Assembly (NCBI RefSeq): GCF_964340395.1
Contig: NC_135559.1
Span: 3,462,501-3,526,500, forward strand
Reading direction: 5' to 3'
DNA: 64,000 nt
Origin: Glandiceps talaboti
Lineage: Eukaryota > Hemichordata > Enteropneusta > Spengelidae
In this document: positions 45,725 to 59,630 of the stretch, in pieces
Layout: each line of letters begins with the position of its first letter
How positions within the stretch are numbered: position 1 is the stretch's first letter
Notes under the pieces: model-generated
What the model saw: only the letters and a program-made list of their open reading frames with translations
Database searches by the model: none
What the model was told of the DNA's origin: nothing
Made by a program: the position numbers and the translations under genes

Positions 45725-46113
45725 AGGGACGATCGCACAATGTCGCACAAGCTAAACAAATGAACTGGGTTCATTTAGGCCAAACACTTCCACCCTCCCT
45801 TCCACTAAACGAACCTTTACAAGTGCAACATCGAGACGAAAATTGTCGAGATGAAAATTGTTGCTGTCACACCAATACAATTGATGCAATGTAAAAACAT
45901 GATTGTAAACAAACACATTGAAATATTACCAAGCACTGTATCTCACATTAGAAGTAAATTTTAATCAACTTATCAAAATCTCAGTTACCATTGAAGTTGT
46001 GAAAATTGTCGAAATTTGGTTCGAAATGCGAAAATGAAGTTCAGCAATCGCATTGATGTGAGACACCCTGAAGTTCGTTTATTCAACTTGTGTGACAATG
46101 TGCGATCGTCCCT
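45725..46113. mobile_element. Non-autonomous DNA transposon family F, 389 bp
   Basis: AGGGACGATCGCACAATGTC near the left end is inverted at the right as GACAATGTGCGATCGTCCCT; the repeat runs about 28 bp with few differences. TA lies at both outer borders, compatible with a TA target duplication. There is no coding capacity. Confidence 0.85.
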
Positions 46114-46599
46114 AACTGCTGTCAAGTCATCATACTGTAAATGGAAAAGCACTGAATTATTCAGTTGAGTTTAACAGGTGTTTTGATTCTGATAGGTAAC
46201 AAAGCGTAAAGGTCATTTAGGGTCACATGTGTTACAACTGTTTTACCATCAACTACAAAACAGATCAGTTTTCAGTTACATTGTTTGCAGAACAGTCTAA
46301 ACAAATAAGAATCTTATAAAAAGGTTTGCAACAGTTTTCTAAAAGATAGTAAATATGGTAAAAGCATTTATTTTGGCTTTTATTCCTACACAAGTTCTCT
46401 TCTTCCACTTTTGATTGAGAAACAGATGTATTTCAAAGAAAAAATCCCATGTCCTTCTTCAGTGGTTTTTATTAGAATTTCAACATTTTTGCTTTTACAA
46501 CTGGATTTACAGGGGTTTATTTTAACTTTAACATTAAACTTTAATAGTAGAGGAAACTATAAAACTGCAGTTAAATTTCATATTTAAACTATGCACAGA

Positions 46600-47180
46600 A
46601 GGCCATTACAGATATACTAAGTTTGCATATTATCTACATTTTCATCTGGTGACTTAGCAATTAGAATTAGATATAGGAAGCCTTTACATATGTTTATTTT
46701 TGCATATTAACTGGATTTTCATCTGTTGACTTAGTTATAGGAAGCCTTTACATATGTTTATTTTTGCATATTAACTGGATTTTCATCTGGTGACTTAGTT
46801 ATAGGAAGCCTTTACATATGCTTAATTTTGCATGAACCAGACTGCCATCTGGCGAATTCACTATAGTAAGCCTTTCTATAAACTTATTTTTGCATATTAA
46901 CTGGATTTTCATCTGGTGACTTACTTATAGGAAGCCTTTACATATGCTTAATTTTGCATGAACCAGACTGCCATCTGGCGAATTCACTATAGTAAGCCTT
47001 TCTATAAACTTATTTTTGCATATTAACTGGATTTTCATCTGGTGACTTAGTTATAGGAAGCCTTTACATATAATGCTTAATTTTGCATGAACCAGACTAC
47101 CATCTGGTGAATTGATTATAGGAAACAAGTATATATGTTTAATTTTACATATTAGCTGGATTTCCATCTGGTGAATCTTT
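46600..47180 (+). repeat. Higher-order minisatellite, ~60-bp units in ~115-bp pairs
   Basis: Two unit types alternate: TTGCATATTAACTGGATTTT with CATCTGGTGACTTAGTTATA, and TTGCATGAACCAGACTGCCA with TCTGGCGAATTCACTATAG. All carry GGAAGCCTTTACATATG or a variant. The paired unit is repeated nearly exactly from about 46,800 to 47,090. Confidence 0.93.
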
Positions 47181-47381
47181 TAATCCTAGAGACTGTGTGA
47201 TCATTATTTTAAAATCAGTAACTATATGATTAATATTTTATCAAAATCAAGTCAGTGTGATTAATACTGGTGACAAAATCATGAATATTGGGTACAGTGA
47301 GAGATACATTAGGGTGGAAGTAGTCTGGAAATAGTTCTTGCCTTGTCTTCACAATATCACTAAATATCAAAATACAACTAG

Positions 47382-47596
47382 TAATACTGAAGTAAAGCAT
47401 TTTCTCTATGTGCTACACTAGTTTATAGCATTCATATCAAGTGTAAAAGTATACTGTTTCAACTTGTATATTTGCAAGCCAAGCATGTGGTCTTTCTAAT
47501 GTGGTCAATTAGCAAATGAAACAGTATACTTTTACACTTGATATGAAAGATATAAATGATTATGGTACATACAGAAAACAATTTACTTTGGTGTTA
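47382..47596. mobile_element. Fold-back MITE family C, 215 bp, second copy
   Basis: It aligns with 13263-13484 from TAATACTGAAGTAAAGC to TTTACTTTGGTGTTA, including the inner pair AAAGTATACTGTTTCA / TGAAACAGTATACTTT. Confidence 0.9.
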
Positions 47597-48914
47597 TGGG
47601 TTGTAATGTCTTCTAGTGTTCCAGAGATGGATAGCACTCTAGAGGCATAATCAGTTCCTCACTATAACTGTACCTAATCATAGAGAGATTTAAACTTTAT
47701 GAAATACATGTCAGTTTTTAACTTTTTAACAAATAAGATTACATCCCTGCATATATATTTAATACTCAGAGATAGTATGATACAGGAAGCCAATGAATAG
47801 TTAATGTTACATTGTGAAATCACGACAACCTGTGAGAAACAGCAATACCTGATCCATCAACTGGATTTAATTTCCTTTTCATTCATCAAGATCAATGCAT
47901 GAAATTCTCTTTGCTGTTTTAAATGCTAGGTGGCTTTCCTTGAAATTCGGATCAATTTCCGTCGGTAAGATTTAATACTGCAAGCCAATCAGAGCTAGTA
48001 TATTCTACTATATTATCATATACATCTATCCCCCTAGGCTGGTTTTACCATCTAAGATTATGTCTAGAAGTTGTCTTATACACAGGGGTGTCTCGAGGTA
48101 GACTTATATAACGTAAATTTTTCCGTGGAATTAGATTCCCGGCAATGAAATAAACATTTCAAGGAAAAAAGTACTGTGCTACACTGATTAAGTAGGACTG
48201 TTGACCTTTTGATAAGGGTATCAAAGAAGTAGATGAACTATACTGGCACAGAATATCTACTAGGGTGGCTTTCATAGTGATGGTAGCCTAGCTCCTTCAT
48301 GATGGCAGATATCCATGAAGATCCCATCCAAAGCCACTTAGACATATATGTTAATTAAAGGTTTTTTACAACCTAAAATTACGATTTAACACAGCACCTG
48401 TTAGAGATAACAATAAGTCACTTATTCCCAGAAATATAACTATATAAGATGCAGTGTACTAATGATGTAAATGATTACATGATACCAGGAAAAGGAGATT
48501 GGAGGTAGTCGACTAGCAACTAATACAGTTCAACCCCCAGTTGGATACATCCAAGTCCTGAAATTTATCCCTTTGTGATTGGCTGATCATACTTATGCAT
48601 ATTCATGAATATTCAGATCATGTGACAACACTGATGACATCATTTCACACAGTGGGTACATTTAAAACCCAGTAAGAACTTGCACCTCATTAAAGTAAAA
48701 TATTGAAAGGACAAGTCTAAGTGTCCATTGTTGAAATCCAACACAGTAGAAAGGATCTAGGCTATAGTGATGTTGTCTTCTATCGTACTTCCTTTACTTA
48801 GGAGATAGTAAAACTAAAACAACATTTAAGAAAGACTTTCGGATTTTGGGAACATCACGAAATTGAATCATTTCCATTATTGTGTATTTTAACATAACTA
48901 TCATCAATAATTTT
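47597..48914. other. Unassigned DNA
   Basis: No supported gene or array. Confidence 0.45.
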
Positions 48915-49165
48915 TAACTTTTCATACAATTGTAAGATAATTTTTATGAAAAATTAAAATTTAAAATACTCAACTGTCTACCATGAGCAAGATGAGTACA
49001 TTTTCATACAATTTTGAAATGACTTTTATGAAAAATTAAAATTCAAAATACTCAAGTATCTACCATGAACATGCAAGATGATTGTATTTCATACAATTTT
49101 GAAATGACTTGTATGAAAAATTTAAAATTTCCAATACGCAGGTGTCTCCCATGAAAAAGAAGATC
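48915..49165 (+). repeat. Tandem repeat, 83-85 bp unit, 3 copies
   Basis: TTCATACAAT recurs at about 48920, 49003 and 49088, with TTTTATGAAAAATTAAAATT and GTCTACCATGA in each. The unit's TTCATACAAT and TTTTATGAAAA parts can pair. Confidence 0.9.
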
Positions 49166-51024
49166 AATAGACAAGATTTCACTAACCAAAACGGTAGTCG
49201 CACATGCCAAATTCTGTTAAATATTACATGTATGCGTGGGTTGTGAAACAAAACACTATTATACCTTTGAGTAAAAACAAGATCACGCAAAGGGTTTAGT
49301 CACATTTCTAGAACTTTCACACTCACAAAGTGTTGAATTTTACTTATGTGCATAGATTATGAAACAGGAAACCGTCTCTAGAGGCAAAAATAACAACACA
49401 AACATTTTTTTTCTGGACTGAGACTATGTATTATAGATACAAAGTATTGAATTTTATACGTATGAGTCGGCTATGAAATATGAAACTGATAACACAAAAA
49501 ATAATGCACTATTTTGTCTGGTGAAACGAAATGTTGAGTGTTGAATATGACAGAATGGGTGTAACAAAATCACATCACTATAAATTTATAATGATGTATA
49601 AAATCAATTTTGCACAGGAAACATATTTTGCTTGTGTAAATATAAATGATCAGACTGGCATTAGTCCCCTGGGAGTTTTTTTTTTTTTTTAAAGTTTTAT
49701 AATCTTCAAATGTTTTGAGTTTGTTATTCACTTTTAATTTTTTTAAGGGAAATGTCAGCTTTTTTTTATTTTTGAAAGTTACAAATAGTCTCTGGGCTTA
49801 TGTGTTCAGCTGACTTTCGCAACTACTCACTCTCGGTTATCATCATCTCGCACCAAAGAACACAGCTGTGTTTTCTTTTAAATATTCAAATAAAGTATGA
49901 AAAAAGCCGAGAGACTTGAGTAAGTCTAACAAATTATAACCATAAAATAGTTTCTTCAGTCTATAGCCATGACAGAGTTTCTTCAAGCCGATCAAACCAC
50001 AATTTTGCTCATGTAAACTATTGAATATCCATCTAAACGCCCACTACCACTCTCGTCAGAACCTTCCAGTTATAGTCCCTGGTGGACCAATTTTGGAAGT
50101 GAAGACTACAAGGTATGTATATGTGTGGGCTGTGAAACAATAACTACCACCACAATTAAAATATGATTGTTCACGATATTCCCACACATTTTGCTGCTAG
50201 AAACTGTTGAATATTTCATGCGTGGGCAGTAAAACAATGTAGACATCCAATTACTAGGACAAACAAATGAGCATACCTTTCATTTGATGGTATATTTGCA
50301 CACGCCTACAACTTGCCACTAATCTGCATTTTAGTTGTTGGTTGTTCCACAACAAAACTAGATATTGTACTATTGTTCTCCGACATGTTAGTACAATACT
50401 TGTACATCTATAGTACAAAGACTAGATAAATGAACTATTACAGAGGGTCAAACCCTGGCAATGTGACCAATGTCCTGTTTTACACATGCCTGGCAGCTGT
50501 TTCACGTAACTTATGCAAAAGCATGTTCAATTGGTATGCTTTCCGGTAATTGTTCTGCAAACCCTACCTTTCTTATGGACTTCCAACAGACTACTGAGGT
50601 GTTACAAAACTAACATTTACAATAGTCTTGTCAGTGTCACTGACTTATCAGTAGAAATAGATTTGACTATGTCCCACAAGAAAGTAATTTTGTGATCAAC
50701 TGTCTCCTCAAAGTTATTCATATTAAATGTATAAGCAAGGAATGTAGAAGTTGATGAAACATTTGCAGGCTAGGCAAGTCACAGAGCAAATGACAGAATT
50801 TGAAAGCTTTTTAGAAATGGTTGTGGTGCAAAAACCAAAATACAGTACGTACTGGTAATTACTGATGACAAAGAAATTAATAAGTATCCTACTAAGTGTT
50901 TCTGATATGATGGTGAATATATTTGTATTTCAAAACACAATCAGATATGTACATCTAAAAGAACTGCTTTCCAACTGGGTGGGCTTTCAATGTACCTTTC
51001 AGGTGTGTTGATTTCTACCTGTCT
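49166..51024. other. Unassigned DNA with decayed long repeats
   Basis: Diverged copies of ATGTATGCGTGGGTTGTGAA and ACAAAACACTATT-like text occur near 49230, 49345, 49465, 50110 and 50215, suggesting an old array. No gene is supported. Confidence 0.5.
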
Positions 51025-51250
51025 ATCCTCAGTGACCTTTCAAATAACTTTCATACCAATCGATTTCAACATACCCCTTGATTTGATAACTGTAGATTTC
51101 AACATATACCCCTTGATTTCCAAATAACTTTCACACCAATTGATTTAAACAGATAACTTTGATTTCCAAATAACTTTCAGCCCTGTATACTTCAGTTTAT
51201 ACTCTTGGTTTCCAAGTAACTTTCAGCCCTGTATATTTCCCTGTATACGA
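51025..51250 (+). repeat. Degenerate tandem repeat, ~45-55 bp unit
   Basis: TTTCCAAATAACTTTCA and its variants recur with CCAATTGATTTCAACATA and, further right, GCCCTGTATA. Confidence 0.8.
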
Positions 51251-54200
51251 TTGGTAGCTTTCAAAGTACCAGCATAACTGTCAAGTTTCTTTTTATTCCA
51301 CCCCCCCCCCCCTCAATGTTCCCTTTCTTCAGATGACAACCACTCCCTCTCTTAATCAAACCTTTCCTATTGACATTGCTGAGAATTTCAACAATTTGAA
51401 CTTTCTTTCATCACAAGGTGTGTAATCATTGTCAGCTTTGTTATAAGTCAACAAGAATCTATTTCTAGAAGTCTTGCCTCAGGTATCAATCTTGTATGAC
51501 ACCCTTATTTATCACCCTTGCAGATTCACCAATCCCAAACAAATGTCTACTATTTGTTAATAAAGACAACAAAGACACATCCCCTTGTCTTGTCTAATTA
51601 TTCCTCATCAAAAAGGTTTGTGGGTGACTCGTACAAAATACCTACTTAGCCAGACACAACTTGATAAATCACAACTATAGTTAAATTTACACTAAAGATC
51701 AGTAAGTTTCTATTATGAGTCGTCTTTGACTATTTGGTGTGACCCATCAAGCCTGAAAACAGAAGACTTTATTCTGTGAGTTTAATTACAGTCTGTCAAT
51801 AGAATCACAACCCAGAAATAAATACACATTAGACCTCATTATTAAAACAGATACAAACTTCTCCCACATATCATCTCATTATTTCTAATGAGAATACCTG
51901 ACAATAGCTCCACTAGACAGAAGATGATCAGAGATAATAAACGGAAGATTCACATTATGAATTGTCTGATAGTTTTTAATGAGACAAGACATGACAAGAC
52001 AGTAGAAGAGTGGAAGTACATGAAATGTCAAGAAGTATTCTTTGTGCATGAAGTGGTCTTCAAAATGTTAACATTGAGAATTTCTCAGCTTAGGATCTTT
52101 GATGGTTGATTTTGACGAAAGTACATTCATGGTTGAAACCAGCCAGCAAAAGTGCTGAGCTAGGAATTTCTTAGAAATCCTGACTTAAAAAACACACTTG
52201 TCAGTAGTTTTCTCATTTATAAAAGTGATAGTGGAAAAAAGGTCATTGTGAACGTACATTATCTTTAAAAGCACACGTTATCAAAAGTTGTCATTATTTT
52301 GCTCTGATTGATTGTGGAAGAAAAAGATAAAGATGTCACAAGAACAATCCTGAATCTTGGATTTCTTTAATTTCGTATATCCAAAATTGTAACTATTTCG
52401 CCATTTTTGATAAAGAAGAGAAACAATTCTAAAGTGGTTGCGAAGAAAGATCTTGAATCTAAGTTTTCTCTACAAACCTCGACATCCAAATTTGTTTTTT
52501 TTACAATCAAACTTTAAAGGAAAGAGATAAGTCTGTCAGATATTGATTGTGAAGAAGTATCATGAATCTGGGATTTCTGTAAAAAGCCTGCCTCGTCAAG
52601 ATTACAAGGTATTTATTGATAATGCAAAACAAGAGATAATTGTATATGATAACGCCATCCTAGAAAAGTATGTTGAACTCTTTGAAATACGTCTTCTGAC
52701 AGTGCTTGTCGATATTTCAATGATAAATCAAGAAGAAAATATTCTGCCAAGAGAAATAAAGTGGTCCTGATAATACATCTTTCAGACATTGAATAAAAAC
52801 AGACAACATTAATCACAATCTTTCCTGAAATGAGTACAATGATTCTCTACAAATAAAAAGGTTTTCACTTGAACATTTCAGACTGATTTTAAAGATATCT
52901 CATGGTGTTCAAATTCAATGACCTTTTTTTCATATAGGCGGCATGTCCTGTCGCACTTTGCAGACTAGTGTTAGCCCTGCATGGATAACTAGATTCTAGG
53001 CAAACTTAACAAAATTACTAGAAAATATAACATTGTAACCATGGAATGTATGTTGGTATTCAACATTTATGGGGAAAACAGGAAATCGTAATCATTGAAT
53101 ATAGTCAGCTATCCAGTTTTATTCTTAGATTAAAATGAACAGTGAAAGTGCATGGTATTCATACCTTCACCTCCTCTCCCTCTGTTACAGTCTATAAAGT
53201 GTAAGATACGACATTTGTGTCATGGTATCAGCCAGCACTCATGTCATGGTTAGAAGCCTGATAGGGCTGAACAACACACGGCATATCTTACACATACAGT
53301 CCTCCCCTGTTACCGGAGTTCCCAAACTCAAGCAAAGGCTTCCAATAATACATATATTAGTTTTGTCCTCTGGACTTCTTGCGTTAGTCCATCGTCGCAA
53401 ACTTCGGCCTGTTTTACCGTACTGTTCTTAACGCACCGCCCCACTTTATTTTGAAGTGTAGTGAAAGAAATAACAGCTCTGGTTTACCAGAATGGTGTTA
53501 GTCATCTTTCTTAGCTTTCCACGACTTACTTCATTTCCACTCTTTGTATTCTTTGTCAACATAGATAAGGTATAATATTTCTTCCCACTAGTTAGTTTAT
53601 TTTGACCACACTGAGCAGTTTGTTGATATTTCTGCCTCATTGAAATCAACTTCCTCATGCATGAAATTTTCAAGCTTTTTTATTTTTTTTATCTCTTTCA
53701 TGTTGTCCTTGCCAGCAGGAGAAAGCTAACTGGCTATGAAAGGACTTCATCAATATGATGCATTTTCATTTTCAGATAACATATACTTTTCACAGCTGCT
53801 AGTTAATTTCTGTCTCCTTCCTCTGGGTAACTGTATGTGTTTCTAATTATTATAAAATCACAGACCACTTCGCAGCAATAATACAATGTAACACACAACA
53901 CTAGGTAGACGACAGCATATCATTTTTTTGTTGCAACATTGGAAAAATATGGTCTAACAAAATGGCATTTCTATCAAGACGGAAAATGGTTCCTGTTATG
54001 GTGACCTTTGAGAATATAAATGTTTGAAAAAAAAATTGAAATTAAGACGAAGCAATTTTTTTTGCAGCAGATTTTGTTTCAAGAACTGTGATAAGCAATG
54101 CCTGATATAAACATACATATTCAATCCTACATAGCTGATGCATCATGGGAAAGTAATCACCACACTGCACAATAATTTCTCATACACATAATTCTTTACC

Positions 54201-55149
54201 AGACCAGAACTGGTGCATTCTGGGAAGGTAATACAAACTGTCTGCTATGTACAACTTCTTGTAAATATATAAATTCCCTATAATTTGCTCACCAAATCAG
54301 TCCTACAGACCTGCAACATAATTAGGAACCTTGTTTATGCTTTTAATACTGCTTATCTCATGCTAAGAAAATGAATCCAACAAAACTGATGCATTGTGGG
54401 AAAAATAATCACTCCACTGTGTAAACTTTTCTTGGCTCTCTGATGAAGCCAAAAACAACAGTAGTGTATAATGGGCGTCTAACCTTGCCAGAAAGTTTAG
54501 AGATGCCTCATTGACTGTGTACCTCAAAAATCACTGTCAATGTAATGCCCATGCTAAAAGTACAAATACTGGCTATACAACAACTACCACAGTAGTCTAA
54601 TAACATATTACAACAAATGCTGGGTGTACACAATATACATTTAAGAGATTTACTTGTCTTCTTTCTTTTCCATTTTTAAAAAATCCAGTACCTTCTAAGT
54701 CTGTCACTGATAGGATGGTTTATCAAGGTTTTGGATTTCATTTGTTTGTGTATTTTTAGTTTCAACAAGGTTGAACATTCAGTTCATGTAGTCCGGCATA
54801 CCTTTGCTAAGTACCCTTGAGACAGATACATTCAAGTAAATATGACACAGTAATTACTAACACTTAGTTTGATGTCCTGAGAAAACAGTTTCCCTCAACA
54901 GGACATGTTTTTACTAGGAATTAACAGAGACATTCCACTGCCTTACCTTCTAATAGCCAACTGTACTAGTGATAGCAGAGCTCACTTTCAAAATTTGCCA
55001 TGTCAGCTATGTTTAGCCTTGCCCCAGGTGTCTCTCTTTGAGACCTAAACATTCTTTTCCTAATCACTCAAGAAGAGCAAGCAATTTCATCTTCAGGAAC
55101 AAGCAGTTCAGACCGATACCTTATAACTGAAGTAACTGCTGTTTATAGC
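51251..55149. other. Unassigned DNA with one MITE and a weak repeat
   Basis: A family B-like element lies at about 53197-53296, with ends GTGTAAGATACGACA and CGGCATATCTTACAC. Near 54125-54440 CTGATGCATCATGGGAAAGT and two variants recur. A C run is at 51299-51312. No coding region is supported. Confidence 0.5.
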
Positions 55150-55700
55150 TATAAGGAATGGTGGGGTATCTTTCCAAATCAATAGATGAAACCAAGGAAT
55201 CTTAAAAGGAATGATAGTGAATCTTTCCAAATTAGTAAACGGAAAAGGAATCTTAGAAGGATTGATTGGGTATCATCCCAAAAGACATGATCAGTTCTTG
55301 AAACTAAGGCATTGCAAGGAATGATAGGGTATCTTCCCAAATCAATACATGAAACTAGGGAGTTTTAAAAGGAATGATAGGATATCATCCCACATCAGTA
55401 CATGGAATTAGGAATTTTACAAGGAATGATTTGGTACTTATCTATCCTTTAAAATCAGAACATGGAATGAAGGAATTTTATTAGGAATGATCGGGGTGTC
55501 ATCCTAAATCAGAACATGGAAATAAGGAATTCTGGAAGAAATGATAGGGTAGCAGTTAATCCTTTGAAAGCAGAATACGGAGCTAAGGAATTTTACTTGG
55601 AATGATTCTATGATTGTCAATGGTTTGAAATCAGGACTAAGGAATTTTACTTGGAATGATTTTATGCATGGTTGTCAACGGTTTGAAATCCAGACACAGG
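55150..55700 (+). repeat. Minisatellite, 50-70 bp unit, ~9 copies
   Basis: GGAATGATAGGGTATCTTCC, CAAATCAATACATGAAACTA and AAGGAATTTTA recur with substitutions and short indels. Confidence 0.9.
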
Positions 55701-56689
55701 GAACAATATCTAAGGAAGTTTATCACTAGCATGACAAGTCACTCAAATGTCCAGTGTCATTTTCAGAGGATCTGATTATGTGCTAAAAATAAAACTAAGT
55801 TATTTTCAGAGTTCATTTATTCTATTTTAAACTGATTGATAACACATGTATGAAAAATCTGGATAAAACAAATTAATTCTGCTAAACATAGAACTCGGCT
55901 GTTTTCCTTCCAATCTATCTTTACTTGTTTAACGGGTGTGTAAAGAATTTTATAACCAAGATTGCATTTTTACTAATGAAGATAGTCATTCAATATTCTT
56001 ACGAAGCAGAGTTGATATTTCTTCTGCAACACTGCGAAATATTAAGCTCTGGCTACATGTCATGACCATGGCCTCTCGATCATGCACCTTAGACGGTGCC
56101 ATAAAAGAGGCTGTGGATTACGAACATGACATTCAAGTGAAATATTAAAATTTAACATGATTAATAATAAATGTAAAGTTTTGAAAAGATTGTTTTCAAT
56201 TATGTTTTATTAGCAAAACAGGTGAACATTTTAAATGAAAAGTTATAAATTTTCAAATTTAAGACATACCAGTGAAATAAATTCAAATTGATAATTACTG
56301 AAAAGTTCTGACAATAATACTGTTAATTATGTCTCACGGTTAAATAAAATTGATGAACATTTTCGATAGAAAATGTAATGAAATTTAAAGTGACAGAACT
56401 CCACTTGCATGCAATTAGCATGCACTTCGTTCGGCTGTTTGGAATTTCAAAATAAAATGTTATCATGTTATATGTCAGAATTGAATATAGTTTGACTTAA
56501 ACTACACAGAAGGAAGAAACTATAAAACTAACATATTAGATTACAATTTAATCTTAGCGGAATGAAATCTATTCTACCGAATCATTTCTATGACAGCTGA
56601 TAAGGAAAGTTAATATCGGAAAAAAAGTACAAATAATTATCAGGAATGTACGATATTTGAACTCAGAAGGACCTCTGATCTTAATTCAA
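55701..56689. other. Unassigned AT-rich DNA
   Basis: A 70-residue open frame (55936-56148) ends here without any recognised family. It is not called as a gene. Confidence 0.45.
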
Positions 56690-57260
56690 TCTGAACATGT
56701 TCCATGTGGATGTAATCAGGCAAGACCACAACACATACCTTGTGGATGTGATGTTATATTAAGAGTATGCCTTGTGAGTTTGATGCTACAAATCATGCAA
56801 TGCTAGCGTGATGTATTCAACTATGGTCTTGTGTTGTTACAGACAATATCTTGTGGGCGTGATGTTACAAACCATGCCTTGCAGGTGTGACACTGGACAC
56901 CATGTCTCGTGGGTGTTATGTTATAAACAGTGTCTTAAGGAGGCGATTTTCAAAACCTGATCAATTTATATATTTTCAATCAAGCAGTTCAAATTTCATT
57001 CTATCAATCTCATAAACAGGATATATGCAAGCACACTTCATGGTAACTGCATACACCATGCAATGTTGGTGTAATGTTTTAAACCAAGTCTTGTGTGTTA
57101 CCAGCAATGTCTTGTGGGCGTAATGTAACAACTATGCCTTGCAGGTGCGATACTCCAAACCATGTCTTTTGGGGGTGATTTTCAAAACATGATCATATTT
57201 TTAAACAATCTGTTACTATTTCATTCTATCGATGTATATCTCATAAACAGGAATACACTT
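56690..57260 (+). repeat. Tandem duplication, ~261-bp unit
   Basis: ATCTTGTGGGCGTGATGTTA near 56849 and GTCTTGTGGGCGTAATGTAA near 57110 are followed in both copies by ATGCCTTGCAGGTG, GATTTTCAAAAC-TGATCA and CTCATAAACAGG. Smaller internal repeats of the CCTTGTGGGTGTGATGTTA kind exist too. Confidence 0.88.
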
Positions 57261-58559
57261 CATGGTAACTGCATACATCATGTGTCCATACATTTATCTT
57301 CATCATTTCCCTATTACGCCATTGACACATTCCACTCTAGCTCATCTAAACCATCAAACTCTACTATTCTACCATTAAATACTGCACTCAGATCAGATAT
57401 ACAAATATGTCGTATAAAGCATCTCAAACACACCTGGTACCAAGTTGATGATTTTAACTACATCGCACTAAAATTTGCGACAAAGGGGGAATTTAATTTA
57501 TTGAAATAGGAATTTTCAAAATTCACTTTCCTTTAATTAACTTGTAATGGTGAGTATCTGAAATGAGGACAGAGTAAAGATACATTACATAATCTTGGGA
57601 ATGTGCTTTGTGGAAAAAAGAGTGGGTTTATACACAAATGAGAGTGGGTTTATACACAAATGAAAGAACACCTCGCAGTCAAGCATCATGGCGTTCTGTC
57701 ATAGAAAGCAATGAAGCAACAGTCAAGGCAAGCAAAGCAAAGTAGGAATTGACTAGATAACAGATGAGATCAGTAAAGCTTAGATAAACACACAAACTTT
57801 CCCTAAAAGTACACAGGTTATTATTAGAATAATCCTTGCCAAATAAAAGAAGAACATGCACAGATTAAGTATTTGTTTTCAACTAGAATATACTCTTTTG
57901 TTTTACTGTCTTTAGTGCCAAAATTCAAAGACTTCAGTTTCTCACATTTTGTTTGCTACTGTTTAGTTTCGTAATCCACCTTGTCCACACATTATAATTG
58001 TTCAAGTTGGCATCACAAAGTTGTGGTTTGAGTCTTTCTGAACAACATTGAGATAAATAGTGGTTTTATCTCTAGCTTATTGATGTCTATCCACTTACCT
58101 AATCCCTCCAGACCTATAATTTCAGACTGTGAAAGCAGTGTGACTTTGTGAATCTAATAATTGCCATTACAGTTATCCTTGGAGGACATTACACTGACTC
58201 CAATTCCTTGTAATTACGTATGCAAACTATCTACTCCTAATTACACACTACTTACCTCCATTGTACAACCTAATTTGCATATTTAATAGGTGCAGGTTGC
58301 TGGAACATGATTCACATGGCCATAGTCCCTTTACAAGTTATGAAGACTATGATATAGCAAATACTTGCCAGTAGTTTTTCAGGGTTTGTTTTGCTAATGA
58401 TGGTAACTACATAAAATGAGTGCCCCAGTCATTTTGCCAAGATTCTCTACCAGTGCTTTTGCTAAGGGAAGTAACTTGGCAAAATCTACAGGCGCTCCTA
58501 AGGTATTTTATCTGGGTTCCCACAGAAAATAAAAACATTATGCTAGTGAAATTAAGCCA
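57261..58559. other. Unassigned DNA
   Basis: No supported gene. A short direct duplication (GAGTGGGTTTATACACAAAT) lies near 57621-57662. Confidence 0.45.
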
Positions 58560-59372
58560 GTATGATTTGTAATTATAGCCCTGATCACTGACATACTATA
58601 CACTATGAAAAATCACAGAAATGTAGATGCCAGCCAAATTTGTACTGTCATATGTTATTATGTGACCATGGCTATAACATGTGATTTGTAATGTAGCCCA
58701 TATTACACTCTAGGAAATAGCATACAAATATAAATTCAAGATAGTTCAACTTGAGTTGTAAACTTATTAGTCTAGTTCCTATACGGTACCGTTACGATTT
58801 ACACCTCCAAGGATTAGTTAGACACCACACTGGCATCCAGACTATAGTGTGACCATGCAGTTTTAAAAAATATGATTTGTTACTATAGCTCCCATCATTC
58901 ATACTATGCTCTATATGAAATATAACAAAAATTTAGATTCCAGATAGGTCAACCCATATGTCTTGAAGTTATCATGTACACATGATTTATAACTAATCAC
59001 TACTACATGTATTACGCACTGCACTGTAGGAAATAGAAATGTTCTGTAGATTCCAGATAGGTCAACCCAAATGTCATGAAGTTATCATGTAAACATGTTC
59101 TTATCATTCTACACTATACTGTAAAGACACCCATAGAGAAACACTGACTCCAGATAGGTCAACTCTGTGTCATTAAAAGTTATTATGTAAGCATGGCTTG
59201 AAATGTATGATAAACTAGCCCCTATCATTACCTACTGCACTGTAAGACAACCATATAGAAATGTAGATTACAGATAGGTCAACTCATATGTCATAAAGTT
59301 ATAACATGAACACAGCTATATTACTTGTAATTAGCTCCTATCATTAACTACCACACTGTAGGTAATTCCAGA
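58560..59372 (+). repeat. Minisatellite, 97-120 bp unit, 6 copies
   Basis: CCAGATAGGTCAAC starts at about 58940, 59053, 59150, 59270 and, changed, 59368. Units also share ATGTCATGAAGTTATCATGT and CCTATCATTACCTAC-CACTGTA. A family A MITE interrupts the array at 58768. Confidence 0.88.
58768..58844 (-). mobile_element. MITE family A inserted in a minisatellite, 77 bp
   Basis: Starts TAGTCTAGTTCCTATACGG, ends TGGCATCCAGACTA, reverse of the other copies. No target duplication is clear. Confidence 0.82.
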
Positions 59373-59571
59373 CTAGGTCAACACTTGAATCATTCTTAGC
59401 TGCTTGGAATTCTTGCTTTATCACATCTACTGGTGTTGTGGTCAATTCTGATATTTGCTGACGTCAGACACACACACACTGGTAATATCAAGTGAAGTTA
59501 TCCAAGCTAACTTCATACCACAAGACTACACAGTAGTCACTTTATAATTAGATATCATTCCACCAAGGAAA

Positions 59572-59630
59572 ATATGAGTGGCCTAAGGGGCCTTGTCACT
59601 ACAAGTCGCTAAAAGTATCATAAGTTAACT
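59572..59630 (-). repeat. Fragment related to fold-back element family E
   Basis: ATATGAGTGGCCTAAGGGGC, CTTGTCACTAC and the following CATAAGT correspond to the reverse complement of the interior of the element at 35830-35970. Confidence 0.65.

Noticed and set aside
57162-57509. 115-residue frame on the + strand
   Set aside because: No recognisable domain; it starts inside a tandem duplication and has no promoter or splice support.
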